61,227 bases of DNA from Puniceicoccaceae bacterium (GTDB lineage Bacteria > Verrucomicrobiota > Verrucomicrobiia > Opitutales > Coraliomargaritaceae): NCBI GenBank assembly GCA_902587165.1, contig CACIKF010000008.1:1-61227 (forward strand). The letters are read 5' to 3'. The notes below the pieces were generated by a model that did no database searches, was not told the DNA's origin, and saw only the letters and a program-made list of their open reading frames with translations. Positions 10,601 through 19,097 of this stretch are shown here, piece by piece; positions within the stretch are counted from its first letter, which is position 1, and every line of letters starts with the position of its first letter. The position numbers were made by a program, and so were the translations under genes.

Positions 10601-11033
10601 CCTCCTCGCCCTTGTGGCCATCGCCACCGACATCGCGGTAGCCTAGCTGTTTGCGAAGTTCTTGCGCATAGTCGTCGGGCATGTCGACGCCACCCACGCT
10701 CTGCCCTTGGACAGAAAGGAACATTGCCGCCGCTGCCGCGACTGCGTGCTTACAGCCTCCGTAGTTCTTGCAATCAGGGCACTCACATTCGTGGATAAGG
10801 CGGCCGTCACTCACACTGAGTATAATCTCGCATGCATGATGCCCATGCCCTTCGACAAGAGCCGTCATTTGCTTCGCCTTGCCATCCCACTCTAGGCTTT
10901 CAACCGCGAACTGCCGATAGCTGGCCAAACCGCTATCGAGGAACTTGCGATCCCCAATATAATAGAGTTCACCGATATCGAGTTTTTCAAAGCCTTCCAG
11001 CCCTTCCAGTTTTACTGTATCAGTCCTTGTCAT
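7611..11033 (-). CDS. SNF2-family DEAD/H helicase with N-terminal SWIM zinc finger
   Basis: A large (1140-residue) SNF2 ATPase of the HepA-like bacterial group, which translocates on DNA or remodels protein-DNA complexes; its target is unknown. Near residues 83-96 a SWIM-type finger reads CECPDC...CKH. After a long middle region of no recognised motif come the ATPase motifs: DMGLGKT (about 711-717), DEAH (about 808-811) and LTGTP (about 835-839). The C-terminal helicase domain ends with HRIGQTR (near 1079). The ATG at 11033 is preferred to an upstream in-frame TTG at 11099, which would add a 22-residue tail. A perfect inverted repeat lies 70-91 bases upstream of this start. The neighbour upstream is the divergent glycan cluster. 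Confidence 0.92.
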   Translation of the reverse strand: MTRTDTVKLEGLEGFEKLDIGELYYIGDRKFLDSGLASYRQFAVESLEWDGKAKQMTALVEGHGHHACEIILSVSDGRLIHECECPDCKNYGGCKHAVAAAAAMFLSVQGQSVGGVDMPDDYAQELRKQLGYRDVGGDGHKGEEEVPEQTVEFELTEVDAYGNLGFSIEGPVPKDFLADFGITMSASYGFRLSREFSLVNPGAKLESFLKEAKVAKIKVSSILEGEPHLLKMVKQAARMEIQHALSGDRVVRRMLFLNPKGEELDVVHLIPNSSLVLLSDGRVCKVHSSDLGLAGDLGPLRMDLETDAFNEQNLTPQSSSDAYLFAVKGAKKKPKQVKPKQVRIELDLTAMENVAGEWEAFEFDLRLNLDGCHVELYELQSCFLAPVLHVYAGKLLSAKRRVRALSDLLRRVLSSEQAAEALGMEAYEPDYPELFDANYRVGVCEIAEKLVQSLETYGADYEVTLADHDAQRWLRGGLDLRKVAMLLFSLSDATSRADLLNLEEGTIELVHPEAGAEALQRIVSVCRTLGIQVQFNEQAIRSEPLNISVDTKASGSDIDWFQLHPSIRCGDRTIAPEEWQKLILGQLLIEDKDGSLIMPQIEGGEGGLEMLAELLRPRRKKPDGSKAKDDDALQVSRLEMLDWIMLRRHGVRVTLPEEAENLFSSLSEFNGVGEFVKPASLKAELRPYQEEGCAWIDFLYRHRFGACLADDMGLGKTVQTIGFLAQFLEQNPDHKKAPVLIVLPPSLVFNWQEEFARFAPSLKVTECLRKGAWHKALDDSQILLTTYDRVRLDLGPMEGNRFEIVVFDEAHNLKNVSAARTKAAAQIARRFTLCLTGTPVENNASEFYSVMSAAVPGIFGTLKAFKEYFREAPDRILGRSRPFILRRTKDKILKDLPKKEEHELFLEMSPMQKEIYTRTVAEVKAEVAEAYEDRPEQQAGIVALAAILRLRQVCVSPELLGKQLPEHAPKFGYMADKLEELQAEGHGALIFSQFIGGLDQMEVVAKGRGIDYLRMDGRTPVSKRKEIVQLFQSGNGPAFFFISLKTGGVGLNLTRANYVFHLDPWWNPAVENQASDRAHRIGQTRSVFVQRLIMQHSIEARMLELKARKAELFKQLVEDPSSKSAKAGLTRQDFDYLLNG

Positions 11034-11337
11034 TGCAATCCTCGACTCAATACCCAAATATGATTTCGATGCGAGCGTTAAATCTGAGAAACTTTTCAAA
11101 AGGTTCGCATTCCCGACTGCGAACGACTTGCATACCCCCTAATTTATGCCTCAAAAACACTATCTTTTTAGGAAAGATGACTGGTCGAAGCGGTATTTCT
11201 TGAAGGCCATCACTTGGCGGGTTTGCCCTACGCCTCCCTTTGCTTCAAGTGTTCGCTTATTGTGACTGTTTTATCTTTACTCATTATGAGAAAAAATGCG
11301 GTATTTTAACAATTTACCAACTTTGATATCATAGTGT
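11034..11337. other. Divergent intergenic region between SNF2 gene and glycan cluster
   Basis: A 304-base gap holding the 5' regions of two divergent genes. It contains the perfect inverted repeat listed separately. A possible but weak plus-strand promoter is TTGTGA at 11260 and TTATGA at 11284 (spacer 18), about 50 bases before the methyltransferase ATG. I see no ORF or structured RNA in it. Confidence 0.4.
11103..11124. promoter_or_regulatory. Operator-like inverted repeat upstream of the SNF2 gene
   Basis: GTTCGCA and TGCGAAC form a perfect 7-bp dyad with an 8-base spacer, 70-91 bases before the SNF2 ATG at 11033. The length and symmetry suit a dimeric repressor site. No T-run follows, so it is not an intrinsic terminator. 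The regulator is unknown. Confidence 0.4.
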
Positions 11338-12291
11338 ATGCAATCTTATAAAACCGTAGAGGCTAATCGAGCTTGCCCAATAAGCGGAACCAATGAAGCA
11401 CTTGAGGTTTATGCGGTAGATCGTCACGGGAAGGACTTACGAAATGTAATTAACAAAGCTTCTGGGCTAATATACGTTGACCCGGTTCCATTTAAAAACA
11501 CAGAAGCGTTTTATAAAACAGAATACCGTAAGTCCTACAAAGGTGTACTTACACCTAAACCCAAGCATATCTATCGCGCTGGCAAAAATGCCCTAAAGCG
11601 ATTGAAGATGTTAGAACCGGTTCTCAAACCTGAAGCAAGAATCCTAGATGCAGGTTCAAGCAGCGGAGAATTCGTTTACCTCTCAGCTAAAAAGGGCTAT
11701 ATTTCGTCGGGGCTAGAAGCCAATGTTCCCTATGCTGAATTTTCAAAGCAAGCTCTGGGAATCGAAGTAACTAACACGGCATTCTCAGAGTTTTCCACAG
11801 AAAAGACTTATGACTGTATCACCTTATTTCATGTTCTGGAACATTTGGAGCACCCAAAAAGAGACCTGCTGCATCTTTCAGAAAACCTCAAAGTGGGTGG
11901 AATTATTGCCATAGAAGTACCCAATATTGCTTATCACAAGATGGCATTGAAACATAAATGGCACCCTGGGCACCTCTACTCTTACACGCGAGCTACACTT
12001 GCGGCACTGCTTCAAAGCCTGGGATTTGAAATCGTTCAGTGCGAAAAAGTCGATAAGGATGCGAATGTTTTTGGTGTTTTTAAAAAAAATCAAAATCCTA
12101 AGCCCATATCATTGCCTCCAGAAATTCAAGCTCGAGCGCAAGTCGAACGCTTAAGAAAAGATAACTTTATATATTACTGCAACCTATTCACTTACATCAA
12201 ACCAATCCCAAAACTAATCAAAAATTTCCAGGAAAAGTGTGCCGCTAACCGTAAATCGCCCATAGAGATTCTCGACTCATTAGTTATTTAA
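11338..12291 (+). CDS. Class I SAM-dependent methyltransferase (glycan cluster)
   Basis: A 317-residue methyltransferase. An N-terminal stretch (about residues 10-60) resembles the small N-terminal segment of sugar C-methyltransferase-like proteins. The Rossmann core begins with LDAGSSSGEF (about 103-112, SAM-binding motif I), followed by the acidic GLEAN, and continues with FHVLEHLEHP (about 160-169), typical of UbiE/Coq3-like enzymes. It opens the plus-strand glycan cluster and probably methylates a sugar or lipid-linked glycan, which is inferred from context. A 209-base gap separates it from the next gene, so it may have its own transcript. It is more AT-rich than the housekeeping genes around it. 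Confidence 0.85.
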   Translation: MQSYKTVEANRACPISGTNEALEVYAVDRHGKDLRNVINKASGLIYVDPVPFKNTEAFYKTEYRKSYKGVLTPKPKHIYRAGKNALKRLKMLEPVLKPEARILDAGSSSGEFVYLSAKKGYISSGLEANVPYAEFSKQALGIEVTNTAFSEFSTEKTYDCITLFHVLEHLEHPKRDLLHLSENLKVGGIIAIEVPNIAYHKMALKHKWHPGHLYSYTRATLAALLQSLGFEIVQCEKVDKDANVFGVFKKNQNPKPISLPPEIQARAQVERLRKDNFIYYCNLFTYIKPIPKLIKNFQEKCAANRKSPIEILDSLVI

Positions 12292-12500
12292 ATAAATCTC
12301 AACTTGCTCAAATCCTGAAACTACACCCAATCTTAATTATTTTGCAGATTCAGAGGGTATCAAAATAAAAAATAAGGCCGCGAAACCCACGGCGCAGCAT
12401 CAATCCAGTCGCACACCAAAGCAGTGGAATGGTCTCGCCACTTACAAGCAGACTCATAAGTTTTGTTTCTTATTAACACAACCAAGATACCGCAGTAATC

Positions 12501-13235
12501 ATGCCCCGGCGAAAAAAATCTGCTTTTGAACGCTTCCTTTCTTTCAAACAACACCGCCGACGCTTTGGCGCTTCAAAAATAACTGCTGGCAGGGCAGATT
12601 TTGACCGCATGAAGCTCGAAGTGGTAGACACCGCGTATAAGAGCGATACCCACGGCTCGGAAAACGATCTGCAGGCTCACCTAAATAATCTGCGGAAGGA
12701 ATTTCATGGCGCAACGGAACTGGAATATTACCATGCAAAACTAAATGTATTGCTGCGGCGCGGTTTCCAAGCCGAAGAAACCTTCCGCAAATTCACCGAA
12801 CTTTGGGAGGCTGAGTCCACATTTCTCATCGAACAACTCAATACCCGTTGGCTAATTTCTGCCGTCGATAGCTTCGTTGACCACCACCCAGATCCCCTTA
12901 CCCGCGCCTACGCCTTTACCGCAGTGACCCTGATCAACACCTGCAAGGTCTACGAAAGTGAACGCTTTGCCTGTAAGACGCAAACAACGCCCACCGATCC
13001 CAAGCAAATTGAAACGCTTCAAAATGGAAGAGTAGCCTTCTTTGACGGAACCTCTGCTTTCGTCATCGGAACCGACGATACCCTTCGCAACATGCGCTGG
13101 CGTCTCGATAGCCTACCAGAAGCACCTCCAACTTCTCTTATATTGAAGGAACTCTTCCGCCGGGTAAACATCCATGAAACCGCCTACAAGCGTATGAAAG
13201 AGAAGCACACCCGTAAAAATACGGTCTGGTGGTAA
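12501..13235 (+). CDS. Unknown protein coupled to a GT25 gene
   Basis: A 244-residue protein I do not recognise. The N-terminus is very basic (PRRKKSAFERF...HRRRF). The rest is mostly helical in character, rich in charged residues and aromatics, with no signal peptide or membrane segment. One segment (about residues 178-200, ending FVIGTDDTLRN) looks more globular. It ends 4 bases before the ATG of a GT25 glycosyltransferase, so the two are almost certainly co-transcribed and probably translationally coupled. A cytoplasmic role in glycan assembly, such as a small transferase, kinase or adaptor, would fit the position, but nothing in the sequence shows it. Confidence 0.75.
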   Translation: MPRRKKSAFERFLSFKQHRRRFGASKITAGRADFDRMKLEVVDTAYKSDTHGSENDLQAHLNNLRKEFHGATELEYYHAKLNVLLRRGFQAEETFRKFTELWEAESTFLIEQLNTRWLISAVDSFVDHHPDPLTRAYAFTAVTLINTCKVYESERFACKTQTTPTDPKQIETLQNGRVAFFDGTSAFVIGTDDTLRNMRWRLDSLPEAPPTSLILKELFRRVNIHETAYKRMKEKHTRKNTVWW

Positions 13236-13239
13236 AAGA

Positions 13240-14016
13240 ATGCGCGCCCTCGTCATAAATTTAGCACGCTCTCGTGAGCGCATGGATTTCCAAACAGATC
13301 AACTAGCAGGTCTTGGAATCGATTTTGAGCGCGTAGAGGCAATTGATGCGGTTGCGCTCGATGCGGACACCTATCAAACGAAAGCTTATGACTGGGAACG
13401 CCCACTGCGCGATACCGAGGTTGCCTGCTGCCTCAGCCACACAAAGGCATGGCAGATCGTCGTAAACTCAAACCGTCCGCATCTCGTTTTGGAAGACGAC
13501 GCAGTCCTTTGTGGCAAAACTAGTAAGATCCTTCAAGCCCTCGAAAGCTATCAGAATTATGATTGTGTGAATCTGGAAACCCGTGGCAGGCCCAAAACCG
13601 TCAGCAAAAAGAAAACTCCGCTGATTGAGGAATTTAAAATCTCTAAACTAGTACAGGACAAAAGCGGAGCCGCAGCCTACGTCCTCTGGCCGGACGGCGC
13701 AAAAAAACTCCTAAATTGGATTGAAACCCGCGGCCTAGGCCTAGCAGATGCCATCATCGCGGCAGGGCCTAACCTCCGCCACGGACAAATCGAGCCTGCC
13801 GCAGCCCTTCAACTCGACTGTTGTCACCTCTACGGCATCGAATGCCCCCTAGAAACACGGTCACAGATTCACCACGTAGGTAAGCCCGAAGCAATCAAGA
13901 CCCTAAGTTTTCGCTGGCGCAGGTTAATTGCGCAGATGAAAATTGCTCTTCGAAAAGCGCGCGCACTTACTACAGCAGAATCTAAAGAAATCATACCTTC
14001 AAAAGTTACACTTTAA
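13240..14016 (+). CDS. Glycosyltransferase family 25 (LPS-type)
   Basis: A 258-residue enzyme of the GT25 family, which includes lipooligosaccharide galactosyltransferases of Gram-negatives. Family hallmarks are the start MRALVINLARSRERM, the RVEAIDA motif (31-37), the CCLSHTKAW segment (63-71) and LEDDAVL (84-90), where the EDD acidic cluster binds metal and the nucleotide sugar. It would add a hexose to the LPS core; donor and acceptor are unknown. It follows the unknown 244-residue protein by 4 bases and precedes a GT4 gene by 7 bases, which points to an operon. A second, more AT-rich GT25 lies three genes downstream. Confidence 0.9.
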   Translation: MRALVINLARSRERMDFQTDQLAGLGIDFERVEAIDAVALDADTYQTKAYDWERPLRDTEVACCLSHTKAWQIVVNSNRPHLVLEDDAVLCGKTSKILQALESYQNYDCVNLETRGRPKTVSKKKTPLIEEFKISKLVQDKSGAAAYVLWPDGAKKLLNWIETRGLGLADAIIAAGPNLRHGQIEPAAALQLDCCHLYGIECPLETRSQIHHVGKPEAIKTLSFRWRRLIAQMKIALRKARALTTAESKEIIPSKVTL

Positions 14017-14023
14017 TCCGATC

Positions 14024-15076
14024 ATGGAACTCCATCGTAATATTGTTTTAGTCATAAATGACCTCAAGGGTAACGGCGCCGAGCGCGTAGTCATAACGCT
14101 TGCGAGTGGATTTATAGAAGCCGGTCACAGTGCCTCCATCATTTGCTTCAAACAACATATTGAATTACCAATCCCTGAGTCTATTCCGGTTCATATTTTT
14201 TCAGAGAAAAAATTCCGCTGGATTCCTCGCCGAGTTCGCGGACTCTTAACCGCTCCCTTTCTCGACCGCTTCATTAAAAAACATGCCGGCACCCCAGATC
14301 TCGTGCTGTCTTTTTTGATTCCTGCTGATCGCGTTATGGCTTTCAGTAAGTTAGAAAATGTTCACTTTGTTATTCAGAATACATTGTCTTTGGCAGTTGC
14401 CAGTTACTACCCCAAAGCACGCAGAGGTATTTATATCCGAAAACCAAGCATTTGCTCATCTTATGGAGTCGAAAAAGACATGAGAGCAGTCTTAGGTGGT
14501 ATTTTGTCTAAAAAAATTACAACGATTCACAATCCCATAGATCCCAAGGAAGTAGAAGAGACAGCCTGCGAATCACCCGATGACATTATCCCAAACGCCA
14601 TTATTTGCGTGGGGAAATTCAAAGAACAGAAGCGCCAGGATCGCCTTATTCGGGCATTCGCAGCCATCGATTGCCAAGAGCCCTTGGTCTTCATAGGAGA
14701 GGGACCACTCATACAGGACGCTAGAGACTTGGCTAAGCACCTAGGCATTAAAGACCGCGTTCACTTCATGGGCTTTCGAAAAAATCCCTACCCTTATATG
14801 AAGGCGGCGCGACTACACGTGCTTTGTTCAGACTATGAGGGCCTGGGAGTGGTTTTGCTCGAATCCATATGCCTGAAAACGCCAACCATCAGTTCCGATT
14901 GCCCCAGCGGTCCAAATGAGATTTTGCCTCCGGAGAATCTCTTCGAAACAGATAATCTCGATGATTTCATTCAACTTCTAGAGAAAGCAATCGAAACACC
15001 TGAGCGCTTTCAAATCCCACTTGATGATAAATTTACGACCAAAATTGCCATAGAGAAATACCTAGGACTCATTTAG
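14024..15076 (+). CDS. Glycosyltransferase family 4
   Basis: A 350-residue GT-B fold glycosyltransferase. The N-terminal domain opens with NDLKGNGAERVVITLA, typical of GT4 enzymes. The C-terminal domain begins near IICVGKFKEQKRQDRLI and carries the donor-binding segment SDYEGLGVVLLES with its E-x7-E arrangement, then a proline-rich SDCPSGPNEIL. An ATG at 14024, just past the previous stop, is preferred because an open frame upstream only overlaps the GT25 gene. It probably transfers a sugar during LPS core or O-chain assembly in the cytoplasm; specificity cannot be read. Confidence 0.9.
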   Translation: MELHRNIVLVINDLKGNGAERVVITLASGFIEAGHSASIICFKQHIELPIPESIPVHIFSEKKFRWIPRRVRGLLTAPFLDRFIKKHAGTPDLVLSFLIPADRVMAFSKLENVHFVIQNTLSLAVASYYPKARRGIYIRKPSICSSYGVEKDMRAVLGGILSKKITTIHNPIDPKEVEETACESPDDIIPNAIICVGKFKEQKRQDRLIRAFAAIDCQEPLVFIGEGPLIQDARDLAKHLGIKDRVHFMGFRKNPYPYMKAARLHVLCSDYEGLGVVLLESICLKTPTISSDCPSGPNEILPPENLFETDNLDDFIQLLEKAIETPERFQIPLDDKFTTKIAIEKYLGLI

Positions 15077-15109
15077 TAAGCAACTAGGTAACAAGTAATT
15101 AAAGTCCCT

Positions 15110-16357
15110 ATGAGACATCTCCAAATTCCTCTATCAATCCTCAGATTGCTGACAGAAAGCCGCCCCTTCACAAACTACGTCATGTATGGTCTCTTGTTGC
15201 TCATGTTTTCTTTTGTAGGTGGCGCATTAGTCGAGCTGATCCTTCCACTGGACACCAAGAAATACCTATACCGTGCGGTCGTCCTTATTCCGGGGCTTAT
15301 TTTATTGCCAGTTCAACTCGCCCAAAAAAAGTTCCACGTTTTCCTCCTTCCCGCTTGCTATCTCCTGTTTGGTGCCATTTCAACACTTTGGAGTTACCCT
15401 GGCAGCATCAAAGATCTTGGTCCTGCACTAGAACGCACACTGTATATAATAAGCCTTATAATAATTATCGTGCACCTGAGTGAACATCGAAAGTTCATAG
15501 ATAAGTATTTGCCCGTTCTTTCAGCTTTGATTATTTTACCGATTTTTTTAGACATACTCCACTACATTATATTCCAAAGCAAACCGCGCCTTTTAGGCTA
15601 CCTAGGTACTAGCAATCCAAATACAGCAGGAATAATTTACGGAATCTGCACGGTTGTGTTTGTGAATCAAATTATCAAAAGAGATCTTATATCAAATTGG
15701 AAAAACGGCGTGCTCATACTTAGTAGTATAATTGCAACCACAGCCCTTTTTCTTACAGGCTCAAGGGCCTGTGCTCTTTCGCTATTGATAGCTTTAACAC
15801 TATTCTGCCTCGTGAGGCGGCATGCTAAGGTTTTAGTTTTAGTCTCATTAATCCTACTCACATCCTGGGTTGTAAGCCTGTCGATTAATGCCTTAAAATT
15901 TACTGAGCAAAACATTACTCAACCACTAAAAGCAGCCGCCACTCGAACACTAATTTCTAATCGAGCTGAACTCTGGCAGGCAATGATAGAACGCATGAAT
16001 ACTGAAGAATATATATATGGACGTGGTTTATCAGTGGGTCAGGCAACTAATAATCAAGAAACATTTATATACCCTCACAGTCAGCTAATATCCAGTTTTT
16101 ACTATACTGGAATCTTGGGCACTCTCCTACACTTGATGCTTTTTTTAGCTATTTTTTATGCTTCTTTAAAAGCTGCCTTTGCTGGACAACCATTGTTAGT
16201 GTGTCTTTTTACAATGAGCCTTCTACCGACAGCAGTTGATGGCATAAGCATACACCCCTATCTAGGTTACCTCACTCCCCACCTACTTGTTTTTTGGTTT
16301 CTTTACTCTTTAGCACTTACCCAAAATTTGTATAAAAATCAAAAATTAATAGCATAA
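15110..16357 (+). CDS. O-antigen ligase / polymerase-like membrane protein
   Basis: A 415-residue polytopic protein with roughly ten to twelve hydrophobic segments. The central FLTGSRACALSLLIAL segment is typical of the Wzy_C/WaaL superfamily, and a periplasmic loop with conserved-looking Arg and His follows (GRGLSV...YPHSQLISSFYYTG, where His and Tyr recur in WaaL proteins). WaaL joins O-antigen to lipid A-core; Wzy polymerises repeat units; sequence alone does not separate them. The gene is clearly AT-rich. It is followed with no gap by the second GT25 gene, whose ATG begins one base after the TAA. Confidence 0.8.
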   Translation: MRHLQIPLSILRLLTESRPFTNYVMYGLLLLMFSFVGGALVELILPLDTKKYLYRAVVLIPGLILLPVQLAQKKFHVFLLPACYLLFGAISTLWSYPGSIKDLGPALERTLYIISLIIIIVHLSEHRKFIDKYLPVLSALIILPIFLDILHYIIFQSKPRLLGYLGTSNPNTAGIIYGICTVVFVNQIIKRDLISNWKNGVLILSSIIATTALFLTGSRACALSLLIALTLFCLVRRHAKVLVLVSLILLTSWVVSLSINALKFTEQNITQPLKAAATRTLISNRAELWQAMIERMNTEEYIYGRGLSVGQATNNQETFIYPHSQLISSFYYTGILGTLLHLMLFLAIFYASLKAAFAGQPLLVCLFTMSLLPTAVDGISIHPYLGYLTPHLLVFWFLYSLALTQNLYKNQKLIA

Positions 16358-17179
16358 ATGAGAATTTTTGTAATCAGCCTAAAGCAATCAACCACTCGTT
16401 TTGATCAAATCAAAAACCAATTAAACGCCCTAGGGCTCCCATTTACAATTGTAGAAGCAATTGATGGCAACGAAATTGATAGCAAGAAATCCTGCATCGA
16501 TCCCTTTCGCTTTCGCCTAAGCCAAAAAAGAGACTGCAGGGCCGGAGAAGTTGGTTGCGCTGAATCGCATCGGAAAGCGTGGAAAGAAGTGATTAAGCAC
16601 TCCGACCAATACTCATTAATTCTTGAGGATGATGCTTTTTTACCACCCAAAATCGATAAATTCCTCAAAACCTTTGAAGAAACAAATAATATATTTGATA
16701 TTGTTAACCTTTCTTCAACGGGATCTTACAAAATTAACAATGAAAGAATACAAAAGCTAAAGAACAGTATAGATAACAGCAGGATTTGTTTGAAGCAATT
16801 TAGTACTGGTTGGTGGAAGGTTTTGAATTACCAATCCTTTGCAGAAAATATAATATGCGAATGCAACGTTATGCCTAACAGTATGGTTGCATATATTGTT
16901 ACGCCACAAGCTTGCAAAGCATTACTCTCCTCCACCAAGAAAATAAGTTATCCTATTGATTATGCCTTTCGACATACCAGGGGAAGATTGTGCCAAGGGT
17001 TTAGTGCTCCAGTAATTATTTCTCAAAATTCCGAGAACGTTAGTACAATCGGGGATCGCAGCCGTAAAATTAAATTAACTCTATTTGAGCGCGTGTATGC
17101 ATACTGCGTTAAGCAAAGAGGGATCAGACGCAAAATTGACCTTTTACTGATGTATGGCCTTAAGATTAAAAAAGAATGA
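16358..17179 (+). CDS. Glycosyltransferase family 25 (second copy)
   Basis: A 273-residue GT25 enzyme. It starts with MRIFVISLKQSTTRF and shows VEAIDGNEID (32-41), GCAESHRKAW (66-75) and LEDDAFL (89-95). It abuts the ligase-like gene directly, so translation is probably coupled. Compared with the GT25 at 13240 it is longer, much more AT-rich, and has a distinct C-terminal half with several cysteines, so it is not a recent duplicate. Role inferred: hexose addition to an LPS-linked glycan. Confidence 0.88.
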   Translation: MRIFVISLKQSTTRFDQIKNQLNALGLPFTIVEAIDGNEIDSKKSCIDPFRFRLSQKRDCRAGEVGCAESHRKAWKEVIKHSDQYSLILEDDAFLPPKIDKFLKTFEETNNIFDIVNLSSTGSYKINNERIQKLKNSIDNSRICLKQFSTGWWKVLNYQSFAENIICECNVMPNSMVAYIVTPQACKALLSSTKKISYPIDYAFRHTRGRLCQGFSAPVIISQNSENVSTIGDRSRKIKLTLFERVYAYCVKQRGIRRKIDLLLMYGLKIKKE

Positions 17180-17183
17180 AGGC

Positions 17184-17999
17184 ATGACAACCAGCTTAAT
17201 ATTAAGTTCCTATAACACCCCCGACTGGTTGGCTCTAACACTATGTGGCTACCTCAACCAGACGGATAAGGACTTTGAGGTGGTCATTGCGGATGATGGT
17301 TCCGGCGAGGAAACTAGCGAACTAATCGAGCGATTCAAAACGACGACTGATCTAGATATCCAGCACGTCTGGCATGCGGATGCCGGGTTTCAAAAATGCA
17401 CCATCCTAAACAAGGCGATTAAAGCGGCGAAAGGTGATTATCTAATCTTATCGGATGGAGACTGTGTCCCCCACAATGACTTTATTGCGGTGCATAAAGC
17501 ATATGCCGATCCAGGCTTCTACCTTTCGGGCGGTTACTTCAAACTCCCCATGCAAACCAGTCATGCCATCACCCGTGAGGGGATTGAATCCGGTGAATGT
17601 TTTTCCCTGAATTGGCTCAGGGCTAACGGCGTTGCCAAAAACTCGAAACTCTTGAAGCTGACTCAGAATAAATTATTGCGAGAGCTTTGTAATAAACTCA
17701 CTCCCACCAAACGCACCTGGAACGGTCACAATGCTTCCTGCTTTAAAGCCGATGCGCTCAAGGTTAACGGATTCGATGAACGTATGCGTTACGGCGGAGA
17801 GGATGTTGAATTCGGCTACCGTCTTCGAAACTCGGGACTTCAGGCTAAGCAGATTCGCTACCACGCGGTCTGTTTGCACCTAGAACACGAGCGCGCTTAT
17901 GTTAAGCCCGATGACCTCGCCGCAAATATGAAGATCCGTGAAACTACCCTTCGCGAGGGTTTGAAATATACCCCGCATGGAATCGAAAAAGAGCGCTAA
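17184..17999 (+). CDS. Glycosyltransferase family 2 with C-terminal GT7-like segment
   Basis: A 271-residue GT-A fold enzyme. TTSLILSSYN opens the nucleotide-sugar-binding domain. ADDGSG lies at 36-41 and the metal-binding DGDC at 91-94. GFDERMRYGGEDVEFGYRL near residues 195-215 is the galactosyltransferase-like C-terminal motif seen in chondroitin-polymerase-like GT2 proteins. The ATG at 17184 is chosen because it gives a canonical N-terminus; an ATG at 17154 in the same frame would overlap the upstream gene by 26 bases. It ends 6 bases before the next gene, consistent with an operon. Confidence 0.88.
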   Translation: MTTSLILSSYNTPDWLALTLCGYLNQTDKDFEVVIADDGSGEETSELIERFKTTTDLDIQHVWHADAGFQKCTILNKAIKAAKGDYLILSDGDCVPHNDFIAVHKAYADPGFYLSGGYFKLPMQTSHAITREGIESGECFSLNWLRANGVAKNSKLLKLTQNKLLRELCNKLTPTKRTWNGHNASCFKADALKVNGFDERMRYGGEDVEFGYRLRNSGLQAKQIRYHAVCLHLEHERAYVKPDDLAANMKIRETTLREGLKYTPHGIEKER

Positions 18000-18005
18000 A
18001 CACCA

Positions 18006-19097
18006 ATGAGTCCGCAAGCGCAAAGCAACCCGCCTATTGGCGAAATCATTCTGGGAAATTCCAACCCCCGCTTTTCCGGCGTCACCTCGACCATGCTACA
18101 GGTGCTACAACATCAGCAGGCAATTGTGTCGCTCTCGGTTTTAGGTAAACATCATTTACCTTCAGGCACACCCACCGTCCGCTTTATAGAATGTGCGCGG
18201 AGTTTAAGATCCCCGCTACCTGATGGCAGGTGGCGCGTCTTCCACGCAAGGCGTAATAACGAGATGCTGCAGGCGGTCATTCTCAAATATCTGTTTGGCG
18301 CAAAGATAAAAATTGTTTTTACGGCTACCGCGCAGCGCCATCCTACTTGGATCACGCGTTGGCTTATCTCAAAAGCGGACGGTTTGATCACCACCTCCAA
18401 TGCGGCGGCGGCTTATCTTCCTCGTAAACCAGATGTTATAATACCGCACGGGATCGACAGCGAACGCTACGCGCCACACACTAAAGGCAAAACTGAAGCG
18501 TGGCAGGCACTCAACCTCCCGGGTGAATTTGGCATCGGAATCTTTGGTCGCGTCCGGCCCCAAAAAGGCGTCGACCTCCTGATCGATGCCATGATTCAAG
18601 TCATACAAAGTCATCCTGAATTTAAGGGAACAGTCGTAATCGTCGGAGAAACGACTCGTAAATATGAGTCCTATTTGAATTCCCTAAAGAAGCGCATTCA
18701 CAATGCTGGCCTCAGCGAACGTTTCATTTTTCTGGGCAGACAACCCTTCGAGCGCATCCCGGATCTGTTTAGGGGCATGTCCCTGGTTGCGGCTTTGAGC
18801 CGCAACGAGGGCTTTGGTCTTACCGTGCTCGAAGCCATGTCTAGCGGTAGCGCAGTGCTAACATCTCGTGCCGGCGCATGGGCCGACATCATTAAGCCTA
18901 ATTTTGGGCGTCTAGTTGCTTGCGACAATCTACAGCAAACTACAACTGTAATCGAAGAGTTAATGAAACTACCTATACATGCGATTCAAACAATGGGGGC
19001 GAACGCAAGGACTGAGATCGAGGCCCACTACGCAATTGATCAGGAGGCGAAACGCTTGATCGATTTTTACCAGTCCCTGCAGAATCAAATTAAGTGA
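18006..19097 (+). CDS. Glycosyltransferase family 4 (WaaG/mannosyltransferase-like)
   Basis: A 363-residue GT-B enzyme. The N-terminal domain includes GNSNPRFSGVTSTML. The interdomain region has IIPHGIDSERY, and the C-terminal domain starts with GIFGRVRPQKGVDLLIDAM. Donor binding is marked by SRNEGFGLTVLEAMSSG with the E-x7-E motif. The pattern is closest to LPS core glucosyl- or mannosyltransferases. It is the last plus-strand gene of the cluster; its stop overlaps by 8 bases the stop-proximal end of the convergent acyltransferase gene. GC is closer to the genome average than in the ligase and second GT25. Confidence 0.9.
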   Translation: MSPQAQSNPPIGEIILGNSNPRFSGVTSTMLQVLQHQQAIVSLSVLGKHHLPSGTPTVRFIECARSLRSPLPDGRWRVFHARRNNEMLQAVILKYLFGAKIKIVFTATAQRHPTWITRWLISKADGLITTSNAAAAYLPRKPDVIIPHGIDSERYAPHTKGKTEAWQALNLPGEFGIGIFGRVRPQKGVDLLIDAMIQVIQSHPEFKGTVVIVGETTRKYESYLNSLKKRIHNAGLSERFIFLGRQPFERIPDLFRGMSLVAALSRNEGFGLTVLEAMSSGSAVLTSRAGAWADIIKPNFGRLVACDNLQQTTTVIEELMKLPIHAIQTMGANARTEIEAHYAIDQEAKRLIDFYQSLQNQIK

